A DNA stretch of 64,000 nt from Parabacteroides sp900760525 (GCF_049860805.1 NZ_CP187555.1:4154001-4218000); one strand, 5' to 3'; shown: positions 26,418-36,553, counted from the first letter of the stretch. Notes: generated by a model not told the origin, from the letters alone. A program made the numbers and translations.

Positions 26418-26484
26418 AATGTATATCGTTTATTGTCAGTGTATTTATACCCATATTCAACAATTCAACAGAAAAATGATAATA

Positions 26485-27732
26485 TTACAAGGATTCAAGT
26501 TGCTCCCTTGTGACGGTGTAGAAGCGTCCCACTCTCCTTATCGGTTCATACCGACACTCCCGATTGCAGTTGAATTGGTAGGTAGTATAAGTCAGTCCGT
26601 TTGGCGCAGGGGTAAGTTTCCAACATTCCTGCAACACTTTTCGGACTTGGTGTTTCTCCACCTTTACCTGTGAGTGTACCAGCAAAAGAAGAATGTCGCT
26701 GTAACAGAAAGAGAATGTATCCGTGCCGACACTGTCCATGATGTCAAGGACAAGTTCGTGCATCTCTATCTCCAACCGGTTGCGGTTGCTGCGGATAATC
26801 TTCTGCAAGGCTTCTGTATGCAGCAATGTGGGGTTGAACCACATCCGGCTTTCCTTTTCGGTGGACAGTTTTCTGTGTTGCAGGAAATGGAGAAAGGCGG
26901 GTATCTCCGCTTTCAGCTTTTGCAGGAAGTCGGTGTCATCCGACTGCAAGCGGTCTATCTTGCGCACCCAATAGCGTGTTTCCCCCGCGTCTATGATTAC
27001 AGGCAGATACTCGTTGTTGGAGCACAGCACGAATTTGGCGAAGAACGCAATCTCGTCACGGTCTTTGCCTTTGGCTTCCACCTTATAGGAAAGTGTGGTG
27101 CTGAGGTTCTTCAACCGCTCGCTGTCCTCCCTGCGGTTGAGCAGCACCTCATCCACCACGATAAGCAACTTGCCAGCCCAGTCGGAATTGAACTGGCTGC
27201 GGAAATCCTCGTTGGTGTTGAAAGTCGCATTGTTCTGAAAAAGGGCTTTCAGAAAGTTCAGGAAGGTGCTTTTGCCCGTGTTGCGTTCTTCCGACACCAA
27301 CAGCAGGATAGGCAACTTCTGAATCGGTTGCAGGTAGAGCAGTTGCAGATAGTCCATCCCCAACTCGTACTGTTCCCCGAAGATGTGCCGTACCAAAGAT
27401 TGGATATGCGATAAATCGCCCTCCTGCGGTCGGTGGTCTATCGGTTCGTAGAGGTTAAGGAACTTGCCGACCACGGAACGGTAGCCGATGTGTTCGGGTA
27501 CTGTGCAGAAGCCGTCATACTTGGGAACGCAGCCGATGTAATCCTTGCCGTAATCCTGTCGCAGGGTCTCGTTGTTCCATGCGATGCGTTTCTTCACATA
27601 CCCTCCGTTCAGTCTCGGTTGCTCCACAATCTTGTAGAGCGTTGTCCCGACACGGATAAATTCTTCCTTTGCCATGCCGCCATCCGATGGCGGTCTGTGG
27701 CTGTCCTGTTGTTCGATAGCTGACATAATCAA
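26485..27732 (-). CDS. Primase-helicase type ATPase (SF3-like, VapE/DUF5906 type)
   Basis: A 415-residue protein. A central AAA+/SF3-like ATPase has Walker A in 'SEERNTGKSTF' (about 147-157), Walker B 'LLIVVDEVLL' (about 192-201) and a sensor 'KFVLCSNNE'. The C-terminal 100 residues look like a winged-helix segment. Proteins of this kind partner element primases for replication of excised mobile elements. It is transcribed ahead of the primase. The Met at residue 3 (MSAIEQQ) could also be the start. Confidence 0.82.
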   Translation of the reverse strand: MIMSAIEQQDSHRPPSDGGMAKEEFIRVGTTLYKIVEQPRLNGGYVKKRIAWNNETLRQDYGKDYIGCVPKYDGFCTVPEHIGYRSVVGKFLNLYEPIDHRPQEGDLSHIQSLVRHIFGEQYELGMDYLQLLYLQPIQKLPILLLVSEERNTGKSTFLNFLKALFQNNATFNTNEDFRSQFNSDWAGKLLIVVDEVLLNRREDSERLKNLSTTLSYKVEAKGKDRDEIAFFAKFVLCSNNEYLPVIIDAGETRYWVRKIDRLQSDDTDFLQKLKAEIPAFLHFLQHRKLSTEKESRMWFNPTLLHTEALQKIIRSNRNRLEIEMHELVLDIMDSVGTDTFSFCYSDILLLLVHSQVKVEKHQVRKVLQECWKLTPAPNGLTYTTYQFNCNRECRYEPIRRVGRFYTVTREQLESL

Positions 27733-28003
27733 ATGGTTTTAAGTTTGAAAATTACCAGCTGCAAAAATATAATCAATTATCGGATAGGCTGTTATGCAAA
27801 ACACAGCAGAATGGTGACAAATAGCCCCCGAAACAAAAACTTTTAATGGCTTGGGGCAGGAAACGGATTGAACAAACGGAAAAACTCCCGAAAAGCGAAT
27901 GTCGGATTACGCTTTTCGGGAGAAAAAACCAGAGCGTCTGTCGTGCTGTCGTACTGACTTAATGAATTACTGACTTACCGAGTGAATAATGTCAGGCATT
28001 CAG
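27733..28003. other. Non-coding gap with terminator and short direct repeats
   Basis: Contains the terminator hairpin at 27885-27922 and a TACTGACTTA direct repeat (27952-27961 and 27968-27977) close to the end of the HTH gene. Nothing else was recognised. Confidence 0.5.
27885..27922. terminator. Bidirectional terminator after the HTH gene
   Basis: Perfect 13-bp stem CTCCCGAAAAGCG (27885-27897)/CGCTTTTCGGGAG (27910-27922). It is flanked by AAAA on the left and AAAAAA on the right, so it gives a T-run for minus-strand transcripts leaving the HTH gene. Confidence 0.82.
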
Positions 28004-28387
28004 CTACGAGAAGTATTCGGATTTGGATATACTGTTGGTATTCAGCGAGAAGAAGATGCTTGTTTTCTCTTTTCGCAGGTACAGTCTTTCAAGAACGGCA
28101 TTGCGTACCCTTTCGGCTCCGAATGTGCCGATATGGAAAGCGAGGGCAACTATCGCTTCAAGGTTGTAAACCTCCATACAGCAATTATCGGATACCCGTA
28201 TGTTTCGCCTTGTCCCGTATTCCCTTAAAACTCCGTTCTTACAAAGAGCCTTTATCCCTGCACGGAATGTCGGGACGGTTACTCCGAGCAGGTCACAAAG
28301 TTCCCATTCGCTCATGGCGGTTGCGCTAATGTCGGTCGGCATGGTGATGTTGCCGTTACCGTCCGTTGTGATGATGCTTCGTTTCAT
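28004..28387 (-). CDS. Small helix-turn-helix protein of the element
   Basis: A 127-residue protein lying 42 bases after the integrase 3' exon on the same strand. Residues about 22-75 ('ATAMSEWELCDLLGVTVPTF', then 'ALCKNGVLREYG') suggest a winged or MerR-like helix-turn-helix. Its place directly after int is where Bacteroidales elements often carry a small DNA-binding protein acting in excision control. No excisionase family was recognised, so the role is inferred from position. Confidence 0.65.
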   Translation of the reverse strand: MKRSIITTDGNGNITMPTDISATAMSEWELCDLLGVTVPTFRAGIKALCKNGVLREYGTRRNIRVSDNCCMEVYNLEAIVALAFHIGTFGAERVRNAVLERLYLRKEKTSIFFSLNTNSISKSEYFS

Positions 28388-28429
28388 GGCTATGCTTGGT
28401 TATGGGGTTACATTTCCGAACGATGCGTT

Positions 28430-28482
28430 CAGTTTGTTGCCGAACATCGTCAGGTCATTGTCAAGTTTCTGTGTGGTTATCT
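28430..28482 (-). CDS. 3' exon of the tyrosine integrase
   Basis: Reading from the intron's 3' end, the 53 bases complete the split codon (A|AG) and encode 'KITTQKLDNDLTMFATN' before TGA at 28432-28430. Joined to the 5' exon ending at 30979, this gives 1,191 bases, an exact multiple of three, and a C-terminus 'IYAKITTQKL' typical of Bacteroidales integrases. The total is 396 residues. Confidence 0.85.
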
Positions 28483-28543
28483 GTAGGCTCGGCAAACAAC
28501 GCCTTTCCGCTTTACAGCGGTAGGTTTTCGTTTACCTGCCCCC

Positions 28544-28577
28544 GAACCGTACTTACACGTCTCCATGTATACGGCTC
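28544..28577 (-). ncRNA. Group II intron domain V
   Basis: On the minus strand a 34-nt hairpin opens with GAGCCGTATAC and closes with GTACGGTTC, including the catalytic AGC triad. It lies 61 bases before the intron's 3' end, leaving room for domain VI. Confidence 0.88.
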
Positions 28578-28596
28578 TCCATCTGTAACATCATTT

Positions 28597-30405
28597 TTAC
28601 TTATCACAGCTCTGGATTTTTGCGTTACACTCCGCGCATACGACCAAAGTCTTTCTGTGCATATGGAGCATTTTGCGTTCCCAGTCATTTTTACCTTTTA
28701 ACTCTTTGAGAGTGCGGACATGATGCATTACCACTTCTCCGTGCTTGCCACATAGTTCGCACGTTTTTGTTGTAAGCCTTTCTATCAAACTCAACGATGG
28801 CGTTTTGAACATATACGGCAGATTGTCACTTGGGGCTGTTTCACAATCCGTTTTACGGGCGTAACCCTCATTGTAGAATACCCTGTACTTGGTTTCTCCT
28901 CCCTTGTTTACAAAAGGCACGACAAAGAGATTGTCCTTGCGGTATGTTTCAATGACTTTTCTCACTGACATATTCAGCTTTTGAGCAAGAGTTTTGTACA
29001 TGGAGAACTTCATAATACAGCCGAAAGAGCGTCCCAAAGCCGATGCATTGTTTGCTATTGAGTAATAGTTATAGAACCCTCGTATTTCGGTATTAAACTG
29101 AGATACAATCTCGTGCGCTTCATTGTCAATCATATAAGTCCTGCCTTTTGACACCCATGTTTCCTTGCCGTGTTTGGTGACAACTTTCATGGCTTCGAGG
29201 CTGAGCAGTTTATTCTTGATTACTTCTCTTGAAACGTGCAATATCACATTCCCGTTGAAGTATCTGCGCACTGTTCCGTTACTGTTTCTCTTTGTGGCAT
29301 AGTCTTTACGGACATATATTTCGTAACCCAAAAATTTTGCGCTGTCTTGTGCATTTGTAATCAAAGTTTTTTCCTGTGACATCTCCAGCCTTAACTTTTC
29401 CTGCATAAACCTAGTGATGTCAGCTTTGATTGTCTCACATTCATTTTTCGTTCCGATAACCCCGATTAGAAAATCATCGGCGTAGCGCACATATCTCAGT
29501 CTGCGAAAATTTCTATCCATATCGTTGCCACTTGGCATTGTTAGTATCCGCTTCTGCTTTTCGTGCAGTTCTTCTACCATTTTTGTTCTTTCGTTTGCAT
29601 CCTTCACTTCGTTTATCCTACGCTTTAGGTAGTGTACTCTGTTGTTGAGTTTGCAAATGTCCTTGTTACGACTTCTGATTGTCCCTTTATTGAATTTGTT
29701 GGCATATTCTTCCATGTATTTATCGAACTTGTCAAGGTATATATTTGCCAAAATAGGACTTATAATACCACCTTGCGGTGTCCCTGAATAAGTCTTGTTG
29801 AATTGCCACTCTTCCATGTACCCTGCATTGAGGAATTTCCGTATCAGACGAAGAAATCTGTCATCTGCTATTCTACCTTTCATTATTTCTATCAGCACAT
29901 CATGGTCTATGTTGTCAAAGAAGCCTTTTATATCTCCCTCAATGAACCATTTTGCACCGTTGAAATTGTTTTGTAGACTTTTCAGTGCTGTGTGACAGCT
30001 TCGGTTTGGTCTGAAACCGTGCGATGTCCACTCAAAGTGTCCCTCATATATGGCTTCAAGCACCATTCTTACTACCTCTTGAACCAATTTGTCTTCAAAA
30101 GACAGTATTCCTAACGGACGCATTTTCCCATTCTTTTTCGGAATGTAAATTCTCTTTGCAGGATTGGGGCTATAAGTCTCATCCTTTATACTCTTTATGA
30201 GTTTGTTTATCCTATCGATGCTCATTTCATCCTCTGTTTTGCCATCTGTGCCGGGTGTCATGTTTCCCGGCTTTGCATACATACGTTGGTAGGCGACAAA
30301 GAACATCTGTTCATTGAATAGAATACGGTAGAGCCTTTCGTATTTATACTCAGGCTCGTTGCTGTGTCCAGCTAAAATGTTTAATACTTGCTCTGGATTT
30401 CTCAT
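28597..30405 (-). CDS. ltrA: Group II intron-encoded reverse transcriptase/maturase with HNH endonuclease domain
   Basis: A 602-residue intron-encoded protein, apparently intact. Reverse transcriptase blocks include 'RPLGILSFEDKLVQEVV', 'GFRPNRSCHTAL', 'GDIKGFFDNIDH', 'GTPQGGIISPILANIYL' and the catalytic 'YVRYADDFLIG'. A maturase X domain follows, then a C-terminal HNH-type domain with the zinc pairs 'CELCGKHG' and 'CAECN' around 'VMHHVRTLKELKG'. It helps the intron fold and splice, and with the RNA carries out retrohoming. All domains needed for mobility are present. The frame lies in intron domain IV, starting about 570 bases from the 5' splice site. Confidence 0.92.
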   Translation of the reverse strand: MRNPEQVLNILAGHSNEPEYKYERLYRILFNEQMFFVAYQRMYAKPGNMTPGTDGKTEDEMSIDRINKLIKSIKDETYSPNPAKRIYIPKKNGKMRPLGILSFEDKLVQEVVRMVLEAIYEGHFEWTSHGFRPNRSCHTALKSLQNNFNGAKWFIEGDIKGFFDNIDHDVLIEIMKGRIADDRFLRLIRKFLNAGYMEEWQFNKTYSGTPQGGIISPILANIYLDKFDKYMEEYANKFNKGTIRSRNKDICKLNNRVHYLKRRINEVKDANERTKMVEELHEKQKRILTMPSGNDMDRNFRRLRYVRYADDFLIGVIGTKNECETIKADITRFMQEKLRLEMSQEKTLITNAQDSAKFLGYEIYVRKDYATKRNSNGTVRRYFNGNVILHVSREVIKNKLLSLEAMKVVTKHGKETWVSKGRTYMIDNEAHEIVSQFNTEIRGFYNYYSIANNASALGRSFGCIMKFSMYKTLAQKLNMSVRKVIETYRKDNLFVVPFVNKGGETKYRVFYNEGYARKTDCETAPSDNLPYMFKTPSLSLIERLTTKTCELCGKHGEVVMHHVRTLKELKGKNDWERKMLHMHRKTLVVCAECNAKIQSCDK

Positions 30406-30955
30406 ACGTCTCTCACGTTTTCCGTTGTTTGTATTAAAATTACAGACTACTTCCCTTCGCCATGTACAAGGCTTTCCCTTGCTCGGACTACTACGGAAGT
30501 TCCGTTACCATATCGGATATTCAAAAGCTTTCTTTATAGCTGTTTATTCCAGCGTTCCGACTTAGGTAATCCCCAGTTAGTTCTCTTAATAACTATTAGC
30601 ACGTCATACTGTCGGATGCGACTTTCGTTCTTGTCCGCTTATTGCGGCTGTGTCATAGTCGGTTCTTTATGCTCTGCACTAACGCACAAAATAGGCAGAG
30701 TACTATGAAACAACGTATGTATAATAGTCTTCCGTTGTTGCAAGATTTGGTACCACAGAACTATCGTTCAACCAATCAAGGCTTCATCCTTATGTATGTC
30801 TTTTCGTCTTGCCCCTCAGTCGCTACTTGACTATTAGTAGACTTAGGGCTTTAATCAGTATGCTACACTCCCCACCAGGTTTCCCCTTTGGATAAACTGA
30901 TTGACGATAGGATTATATCGAACCCAATCCTAACTTCTTGCTAAAGAAGTATTTA

Positions 30956-32116
30956 TTAAGCGACCATTCTGGGCGCACTTGCATAGATTTGAGTCGTGAC
31001 AATGTTCGTGTGTCCCAGAACACGGCTCACGCTTTCAATGGGCATCCCCTTGCTAAGAGCCAGTGTTCCAAACGTATGACGTGCGCAATGGTAGGAGATT
31101 TGCTTCTCTATTCCGCATTCCGCCATTACCTTTTTCAGTTGTTTGCACATCGTCCAATAGTTGATTTTCCCGAAAACCAGCTTGTCTTCCGACAGATACT
31201 TGTACCGTTCGATTATCTGCAAGGGAATATCAAGCAGCTTCACTTGGAACGGGACATTTGTCTTGTGCCGTTTCGACAATATCCATTTCTCACCGTTTAC
31301 CTCCACTATTTCGTCCGTTGTGAGTTCTTTCATATCCACGAAAGACAAGGCGGTGAAGCAGGCGAAAATGAATAGGTCTCGCACCAATGCGAGGGTGGGG
31401 TTGTTAAACTCGTGCGCCATGATTCTTTTGATTTCGTCCTCTGTCAGATACTCCCGTTCCTTAACATTCGGGCTGATATGGAACTGCGCAAACGGATTTC
31501 TCGGTATCAGTCCGTTATAGTGCGCACGCATGACCACGCCTTTCAGCCACATGCAGTTCAGCCAGATGGTGGCGTTTTTCAGTCCCCGTTCAGCCGTAAG
31601 ATAAGCCGCAAACTCCTTGATGAAGTCGGGTGTAAGTTCCAGCATGGACATATCCGTCCGCCTGTAGAACGACTTGATAAAGGCTGCGACATAATTTCTT
31701 GCCCTTACCATGACCTTGTATGTGCCGATGCTGCGGTCTTTGCCGACACGTTTCAGGAAGCTGGCGCAATCCTTGTCAAAAGCCTTTATCAGTGTCTCAT
31801 ACTCGCTTCCTACCCCTTGGTAGGCATTGCGCACCATTTCAGCCGTTACGTATGCCTCTCGGTCGGATATGCGCTGATAGTGCTTGATGATTTGCGCCTT
31901 GATGTTATCCAAAGCCTGATTGATGTTCCGTGCTTCGGCACTCTTGCCTTTGGCTCGGTTGCCTTTCGCATCCCAGAGGATTTTCGGGATGGTCTGCTTG
32001 CAACTGAACTGCGCCACAGTACCGTTGATTGTCACTCGTCCCATGATGGGGACAATACCGTCTTTCTCCTTGCTGCCGTTCACGTAGAACAGCACTTTGA
32101 ATGTACTTCTTGCCAT
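30956..32116 (-). CDS. Tyrosine integrase, 5' exon (to 30979) with unspliced read-through end
   Basis: The unspliced frame gives 386 residues, but only the part to base 30979 (379 codons plus one base) is integrase; the last residues 'SAPRMVA' are read from intron DNA. Catalytic residues of the family are present: Arg in 'LVRDLFIFACFTALSFVDM' (given as 'VRDLFIFACF'), Lys in 'KRHKTNVPF', 'HCARHTFGT', His in 'LGHTNIV' and the nucleophile Tyr in 'TTQIYA'. The N-terminal SAM-like core-binding domain is about 100-200. The intron lies after the codon following the Tyr. It catalyses integration and excision at the 8-bp core. Spliced product: 396 residues with the exon at 28430-28482. Confidence 0.9.
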   Translation of the reverse strand: MARSTFKVLFYVNGSKEKDGIVPIMGRVTINGTVAQFSCKQTIPKILWDAKGNRAKGKSAEARNINQALDNIKAQIIKHYQRISDREAYVTAEMVRNAYQGVGSEYETLIKAFDKDCASFLKRVGKDRSIGTYKVMVRARNYVAAFIKSFYRRTDMSMLELTPDFIKEFAAYLTAERGLKNATIWLNCMWLKGVVMRAHYNGLIPRNPFAQFHISPNVKEREYLTEDEIKRIMAHEFNNPTLALVRDLFIFACFTALSFVDMKELTTDEIVEVNGEKWILSKRHKTNVPFQVKLLDIPLQIIERYKYLSEDKLVFGKINYWTMCKQLKKVMAECGIEKQISYHCARHTFGTLALSKGMPIESVSRVLGHTNIVTTQIYASAPRMVA

Positions 32117-32153
32117 ACTCGTTTTTTGTTTGCAAAGTTAAATATCAACGAGT
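32117..32153 (-). promoter_or_regulatory. Integrase promoter -7 box within a 7-bp inverted repeat
   Basis: TAACTTTG on the minus strand (32140 down to 32133) fits TAnnTTTG and lies 17 bases before the integrase ATG. It is flanked by ACTCGTT (32117-32123) and AACGAGT (32147-32153), an inverted repeat that could be an operator. No clear -33 box. Confidence 0.5.
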
Positions 32154-32362
32154 TAGACCTTGATACGCAAATCGGTGACAAACGGTGCAATAGCATCTCT
32201 CATATGTTAAATCTTACTCTTTCACGGGTAATGATTTGCAAACCATTCTTCTTCTTAAATCCGCTTTTCTTTGCGTTTTCCGATTTTTCGGCTTGTCATC
32301 ATTTGACACCGTAACGACTCTGATATTAAGTCATTTAACGTCATTTCTCCTGTTTTTCGAGG

Positions 32363-35300
32363 TTATTCCAGAGATTTGTTGTTATCTTGTTGGCTGTTTA
32401 TCTCTATTTGGCTATCCGGATAAGAGTATTTGATGGCATTGCCGGTTAAATTGCGAAGGATCGTTTCGAGCATATTGGAATCCGTCAATACCCATATTCC
32501 GGGAGGAATCCGATTGATAAGCCGTATATTTTTCTTATTTGCAGTTAAAAGACAGGTCTGCATGACGGTATCTGTTACCTTCGATAATTCTGTTTTTTTA
32601 TAGTTGGGAAGAAGAATTTCCTGTTGGGAAAGTTCCCACAACAACAGATTATCCAAAAGCATTTTTGTTTGTCCGGATGTTTCGTCTATAATACGGAGTA
32701 TAGTACGCTTTTCCACATCCTGCATCTGGTCGAAACGCTGGTATAAGTTATGTGCAACAAGCTGTAAGGATTGTATCGGATTTTTCAGATCATGTGAAAT
32801 GATACTGAAAAACTTGTTTTTACTGTCTATCGCTTCCGATAAGGCTTGTGTCCGTTTGGCTATAAGCTTTTCAAGACGTATTCCGTTTAAACGTAATTTC
32901 CTTTCCCGATACCGGATAAGCATATAAATGCTTGTTCCCAAAAAGGCAATCAGCAGACAGATGAACCAGAATTGTCGATACCAAGGTGTTGAGATATGGA
33001 TAAAGCAAAAGGTTTGTCTGTTTTTCCATTCTCCAAACCGGTTGCAGACTTCTACTTCAAACGTATAGTCACCGGGAGGAATATTCGTGTACTTTGCGTT
33101 TAAAAAAGGAGGAATAGTCTGGATTGCATTTTTATCGAAACCGGAGAGCCGATAACGGTATTTCAGATGTGGTCCATCCACAAAATCAAGAGCACAGAAG
33201 TCAATGGAGAAAGAGTTCTCTTTATAACGGAGGTCGATTTTTCCTGCAGGAGCAATGTCGGTTTGGCATACTTTATCTTTTACTTTGAAGTTAGAGAACA
33301 GGATGGGCGATGGCATCACCTGCTCTGTGAAGTCAGACGGGTCGAACAAATTGAAACCATGCATTCCTCCGAACAGAAGGGAGCCGTTGCGTAACCGGCA
33401 ACTTGCAGAAGTAAATTCGTCGTCCTGGAATCCGTGCTGTTTGCCGAACCTGCGGAATATCTCTCCGTCGGCGGTCAGGCAGAATAAGCCGTTGCCGGTT
33501 GCAACCCATAAGTACTGCCGGCTGTCTTCCTGTATACTTTTGATTATATAGTCGGAAAGTCCTTTAATCCTTGTGAAATTATCTTCCGGAGAGTTATACT
33601 GGCATAGCCCTTTTTCGGTTCCAACCCAGATATGTCCCCGACTATCTTCGAACAAACAATTGATCGTGTTGTTGGGAATACCTGTTGTATCCCAAGGGTG
33701 GAAAGGATAGTGTTTTATTTTATCGGTTCGGATATTCAGGACATTGATCCCTTTTTCTGTTGTGCCTAACCAAATGTTTCCTCTTTTATCTTCTATAATA
33801 CAGCTCGCCAGACGCGAGGAAAGGCTACTGCTGTCAGGAACGCTCATGTCTGTAAATGCTTGGTTATTCATGTTGCAGATCGCCATCCCTGCACTTGTTG
33901 AAACCCAAAGATTCCCGTCGGGGCCGAAAAATGTATAGACTACAAGGCTGCTGGGTATGCTGTTCGGGTTCATTTCGTCGTGTGTGAAAACTGTCTTTTC
34001 TTTCGTCCCCAAATGGAGGCGGGCCAACCCTTCATTTGTACTGATCCATAGAAATCCGGGTTGTTCGCAATTGATATGATAAATATGATGGCCGGGCAAG
34101 CTGTTTTCCTGTGTGGAATTAAGCGGATAAAAGCCCGTTTGTTTCTTATTCCTCAGGCAAATTACGCCTGAAGAAGTCCCGATATACAGATTACCCGATG
34201 AATCACCGGATAATGCTGTGATTTTGGGAAAAGAATCGACTCTTGAAGAGAATGGAAGGATTTTATCGAATAATGGATTATAAATGAATAAACCGCTGTC
34301 CGTTCCCATCCATAACTCGTTTTTTCGATCCAAATGCATGACTTTGATATCGTGGGGAATTTTCCCTTTAAGGATGGCATATTTACCGTTTAATAAGTAG
34401 AGTTCATTGTTTTTACCCAAATAAATCGACTCCGTATTCTGGGATGGTGACATTGTGAACCGCACTTCTTTATCGAACTGAAGCAATATTTCTACCTGTT
34501 GGGTTTCAAGTGTGTGACGGGCGACGAAATTATGTCCGGTCAACCAAATATGCCTTTTTTTGTCATAAAGCATATTGATTTCACGGAAATGGGGAGGCAG
34601 ATTGATCAGTTCGCCTTTGCAGTATTGAAAATAATGTTCATATATATCCCGGTTCGGATAGTTTGGAGGAAGTGTACCACCGATTTGGACAAAGTCCTGT
34701 TTCTTCAAGTCGTAATATCCGTAATACCGTGTTCCGGCTAAATAGAGGCGTTCTGCTTTGGAATCAAAACCGGAATTATAAATCCAGCAGTTTGCTCGTG
34801 GAAAGCTGTTCCTTGCATAATGTTTAGGTAGGAATTTTCCTTGCTGCCGGTCGAACAAATTTAAACCGAAACATTCCCATGTTACGCACCAGAAACGGGA
34901 ATGGCTGTCTTCAAGAAAACCGGTATACCAATTGGCGCCGAAAGGATTTCCGATTAAAGGAGGATATAAATAATCCGGTTTTCTGCTCCAGAGCGCATAT
35001 CTGTTAAAAGTCCGGTTGGCCTTGTCGTATATATTGAAGCCGATATGTGACCAGAGGCCGATGTAAATCTTACCGGTTTTGTCTTCGTATAAGGCTGAAA
35101 TATTGTTTTCATTCAGATTGGCAAACTGAAGCGGTGTATTTTTGAAACTCCGGTAATTATCAAAAACGGATTCGTTATCAGAGGAGGGAGCCTGAATGAC
35201 TCCATGCCGGAAATATTGTTTTAGCGTTTGTTTTTCCCGCTCAAATGTAGCAGGAGATAAATCCTTTGTCAACAAATTGTAGGTGAGGTTACCGAATTGT

Positions 35301-36523
35301 CCCTTTTCCAGGCTGAATGTGTCTACACCTTCACTTTCGGTTCCAACCCAGATCAAGCCATTATGATCTTGTAGTAAAGCGGTTATATGATCGGATACAG
35401 GGCTATTTGCATCCGGTATTTTCCGGTAATGGCGAATAGAGTTGTATTTATGGGCGTACATACTTACTCCTTTATCCGTACCGATCCAAATATTGCCATC
35501 TCTATCTTTATAAAGGCAGGAGACATTGTTGGACAATAGCGTATTATTGTCTTGAGGGTTATTTTGGAAATTATGATAAATCTGATTTTCAAAATCTATC
35601 CGTATCAATCCTCTTAAATCTCCTCCGATCCATATTTTGCCATCATCGTCACGCACAGCCGAGGTTGCCCCGACCGGAATTTGCAGAATAGTGTGAAAGA
35701 AACCACTGTCCGGATTATAACAACCTAATGCCCCTTCGTAATTTGAACAAAGCAGCTCTTTGCCGGCTGTTTCTACAAAGCATCCCGGATCAAAATAAAC
35801 TTCATCCTTATTTTGTATCGGATGGCGAATAGCCTTCATCTCTTTTCCCGGTATCAGGGCGATGTGGGTGAGCCGTCCGCCTACCCAGATGTTGTGGTTG
35901 GAATCTTCGAAGATATGATGGTAGAAATAGTTGCCCTCGGTGGGTAAGGAGGTGTGCGAAACGTGGTTCCATTCTTGTGTTTTCAAATTCAGCCGGGAGA
36001 GAAACCCACCTGCGCTTTCAATCCATAGAAAACCTTCTTTATCGGCATATAATGCTTTGATGTGGTTGCTGCGCAGGCTGTTTTTTTGCTGTTTATCCGT
36101 GTAATACCGGGTGAAAGTCCGGGTTGTATAATCAAATTTGTTTAACCCGTCTTGTGTGCCGGCCCAGAGATTTCCGTCACTATCTATAGTCAGTGCGGTA
36201 ATGGTATTGTCGGATATACTGTTGGATTGTTCAATGTTATTCCGGTAAATATTATAATGAAAACCGTCAAAGCAGGTGAGACCATTTTGAGTGGCAAACC
36301 ATATTTTGCCGAACTTGTCTTGGGCAATGTCTAATATCTGGTTGCTGCATAATCCGTCCTGTGTGGTAAAATGTATAAAACGTGCAAAATGATCGTTTTG
36401 TGTTTGTAGATTACTATAGATAATACCATGGGCGATAGGGGAAATCATACACAATGAACTGAGACATACGAATATTATTGTTCGTAGGAAAAAGTAGCAT
36501 TGGAATGATGCCTGTTTCTTCAT
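32363..36523 (-). pseudogene. Propeller-type sensor histidine kinase, truncated by the element
   Basis: An open frame of 1,386 codons holding most of a Bacteroidales sensor kinase: signal peptide, two seven-bladed two-component propeller domains made of 'IWFATQNGL', 'LWAGTQDGLNKFD' type repeats, a Y_Y_Y domain (about 1090-1170), one membrane segment ('FWFICLLIAFLGTSIYML'), and a HisKA domain with H1244 in 'IISHDLKNP'. The N box is present ('LRNLTGNAIKY'), but kinase sequence stops at 'SQQDNNK' and the last residues come from element DNA. The G boxes lie 13.8 kb away at 18360-18604. The original product was about 1,460 residues and was paired with the LuxR-type regulator at 17692. Confidence 0.9.
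32375..32382. repeat. Right boundary repeat (att core) of the integrative element
   Basis: TTTGTTGT, followed by TAT, matching 18597-18604. To the right of it the sensor kinase N-terminal portion begins without interruption. Confidence 0.85.
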
Positions 36524-36553
36524 GTATGATTAACTAAGTATTGAATAATAATC

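Larger units (their letters stand above)
28483..30978 (-). mobile_element. Complete group II intron (Ll.LtrB-like) inside the integrase gene
   Basis: The 5' end is GTGCGCCCAG at 30978 reading down, the same opening as the Ll.LtrB intron as I recall it. The 3' end is ...GAGCCTAC at 28483. A 34-nt domain V lies at 28544-28577 and a domain VI stem follows. The 2,496 bp contain one open frame (reverse transcriptase/maturase, 28597-30405). Bases 30710-30703 on the minus strand (TTTCATAG, intron positions 269-276) can pair at 7 of 8 positions with the last eight bases of the 5' exon (CTATGCAA), as expected for EBS1/IBS1. Orientation is sense to the host gene, so splicing can restore it. Confidence 0.9.
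18605..32382 (-). mobile_element. Integrative mobilizable element (~13.8 kb) inserted in a sensor kinase gene
   Basis: Bounded by the 8-bp repeats 18597-18604 and 32375-32382. Reading on the minus strand from the right end it carries a tyrosine integrase (split by a group II intron), a small HTH protein, an SF3-like helicase, a toprim primase, a candidate oriT with a MobV relaxase, then two AT-rich cargo genes. There are no conjugation (tra) or type IV secretion genes, so it would be mobilised in trans by a resident conjugative element. The gene order int, HTH, replication pair, mob is that of Bacteroidales mobilizable units. The two flanking kinase fragments are direct evidence of insertion. 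Confidence 0.9.

Noticed and set aside
26230..26463. 77-codon minus-strand frame before the primase
   Set aside because: It runs through the CTCAAC repeat array and dyad and shows no protein family; the repeats explain the region better.
30683..30687. GTGCG on the minus strand as the 5' end of the group II intron
   Set aside because: It would leave only about 280 bases for domains I-III. The GTGCGCCCAG at 30978 gives a normal length, matches the Ll.LtrB opening and restores the integrase frame.
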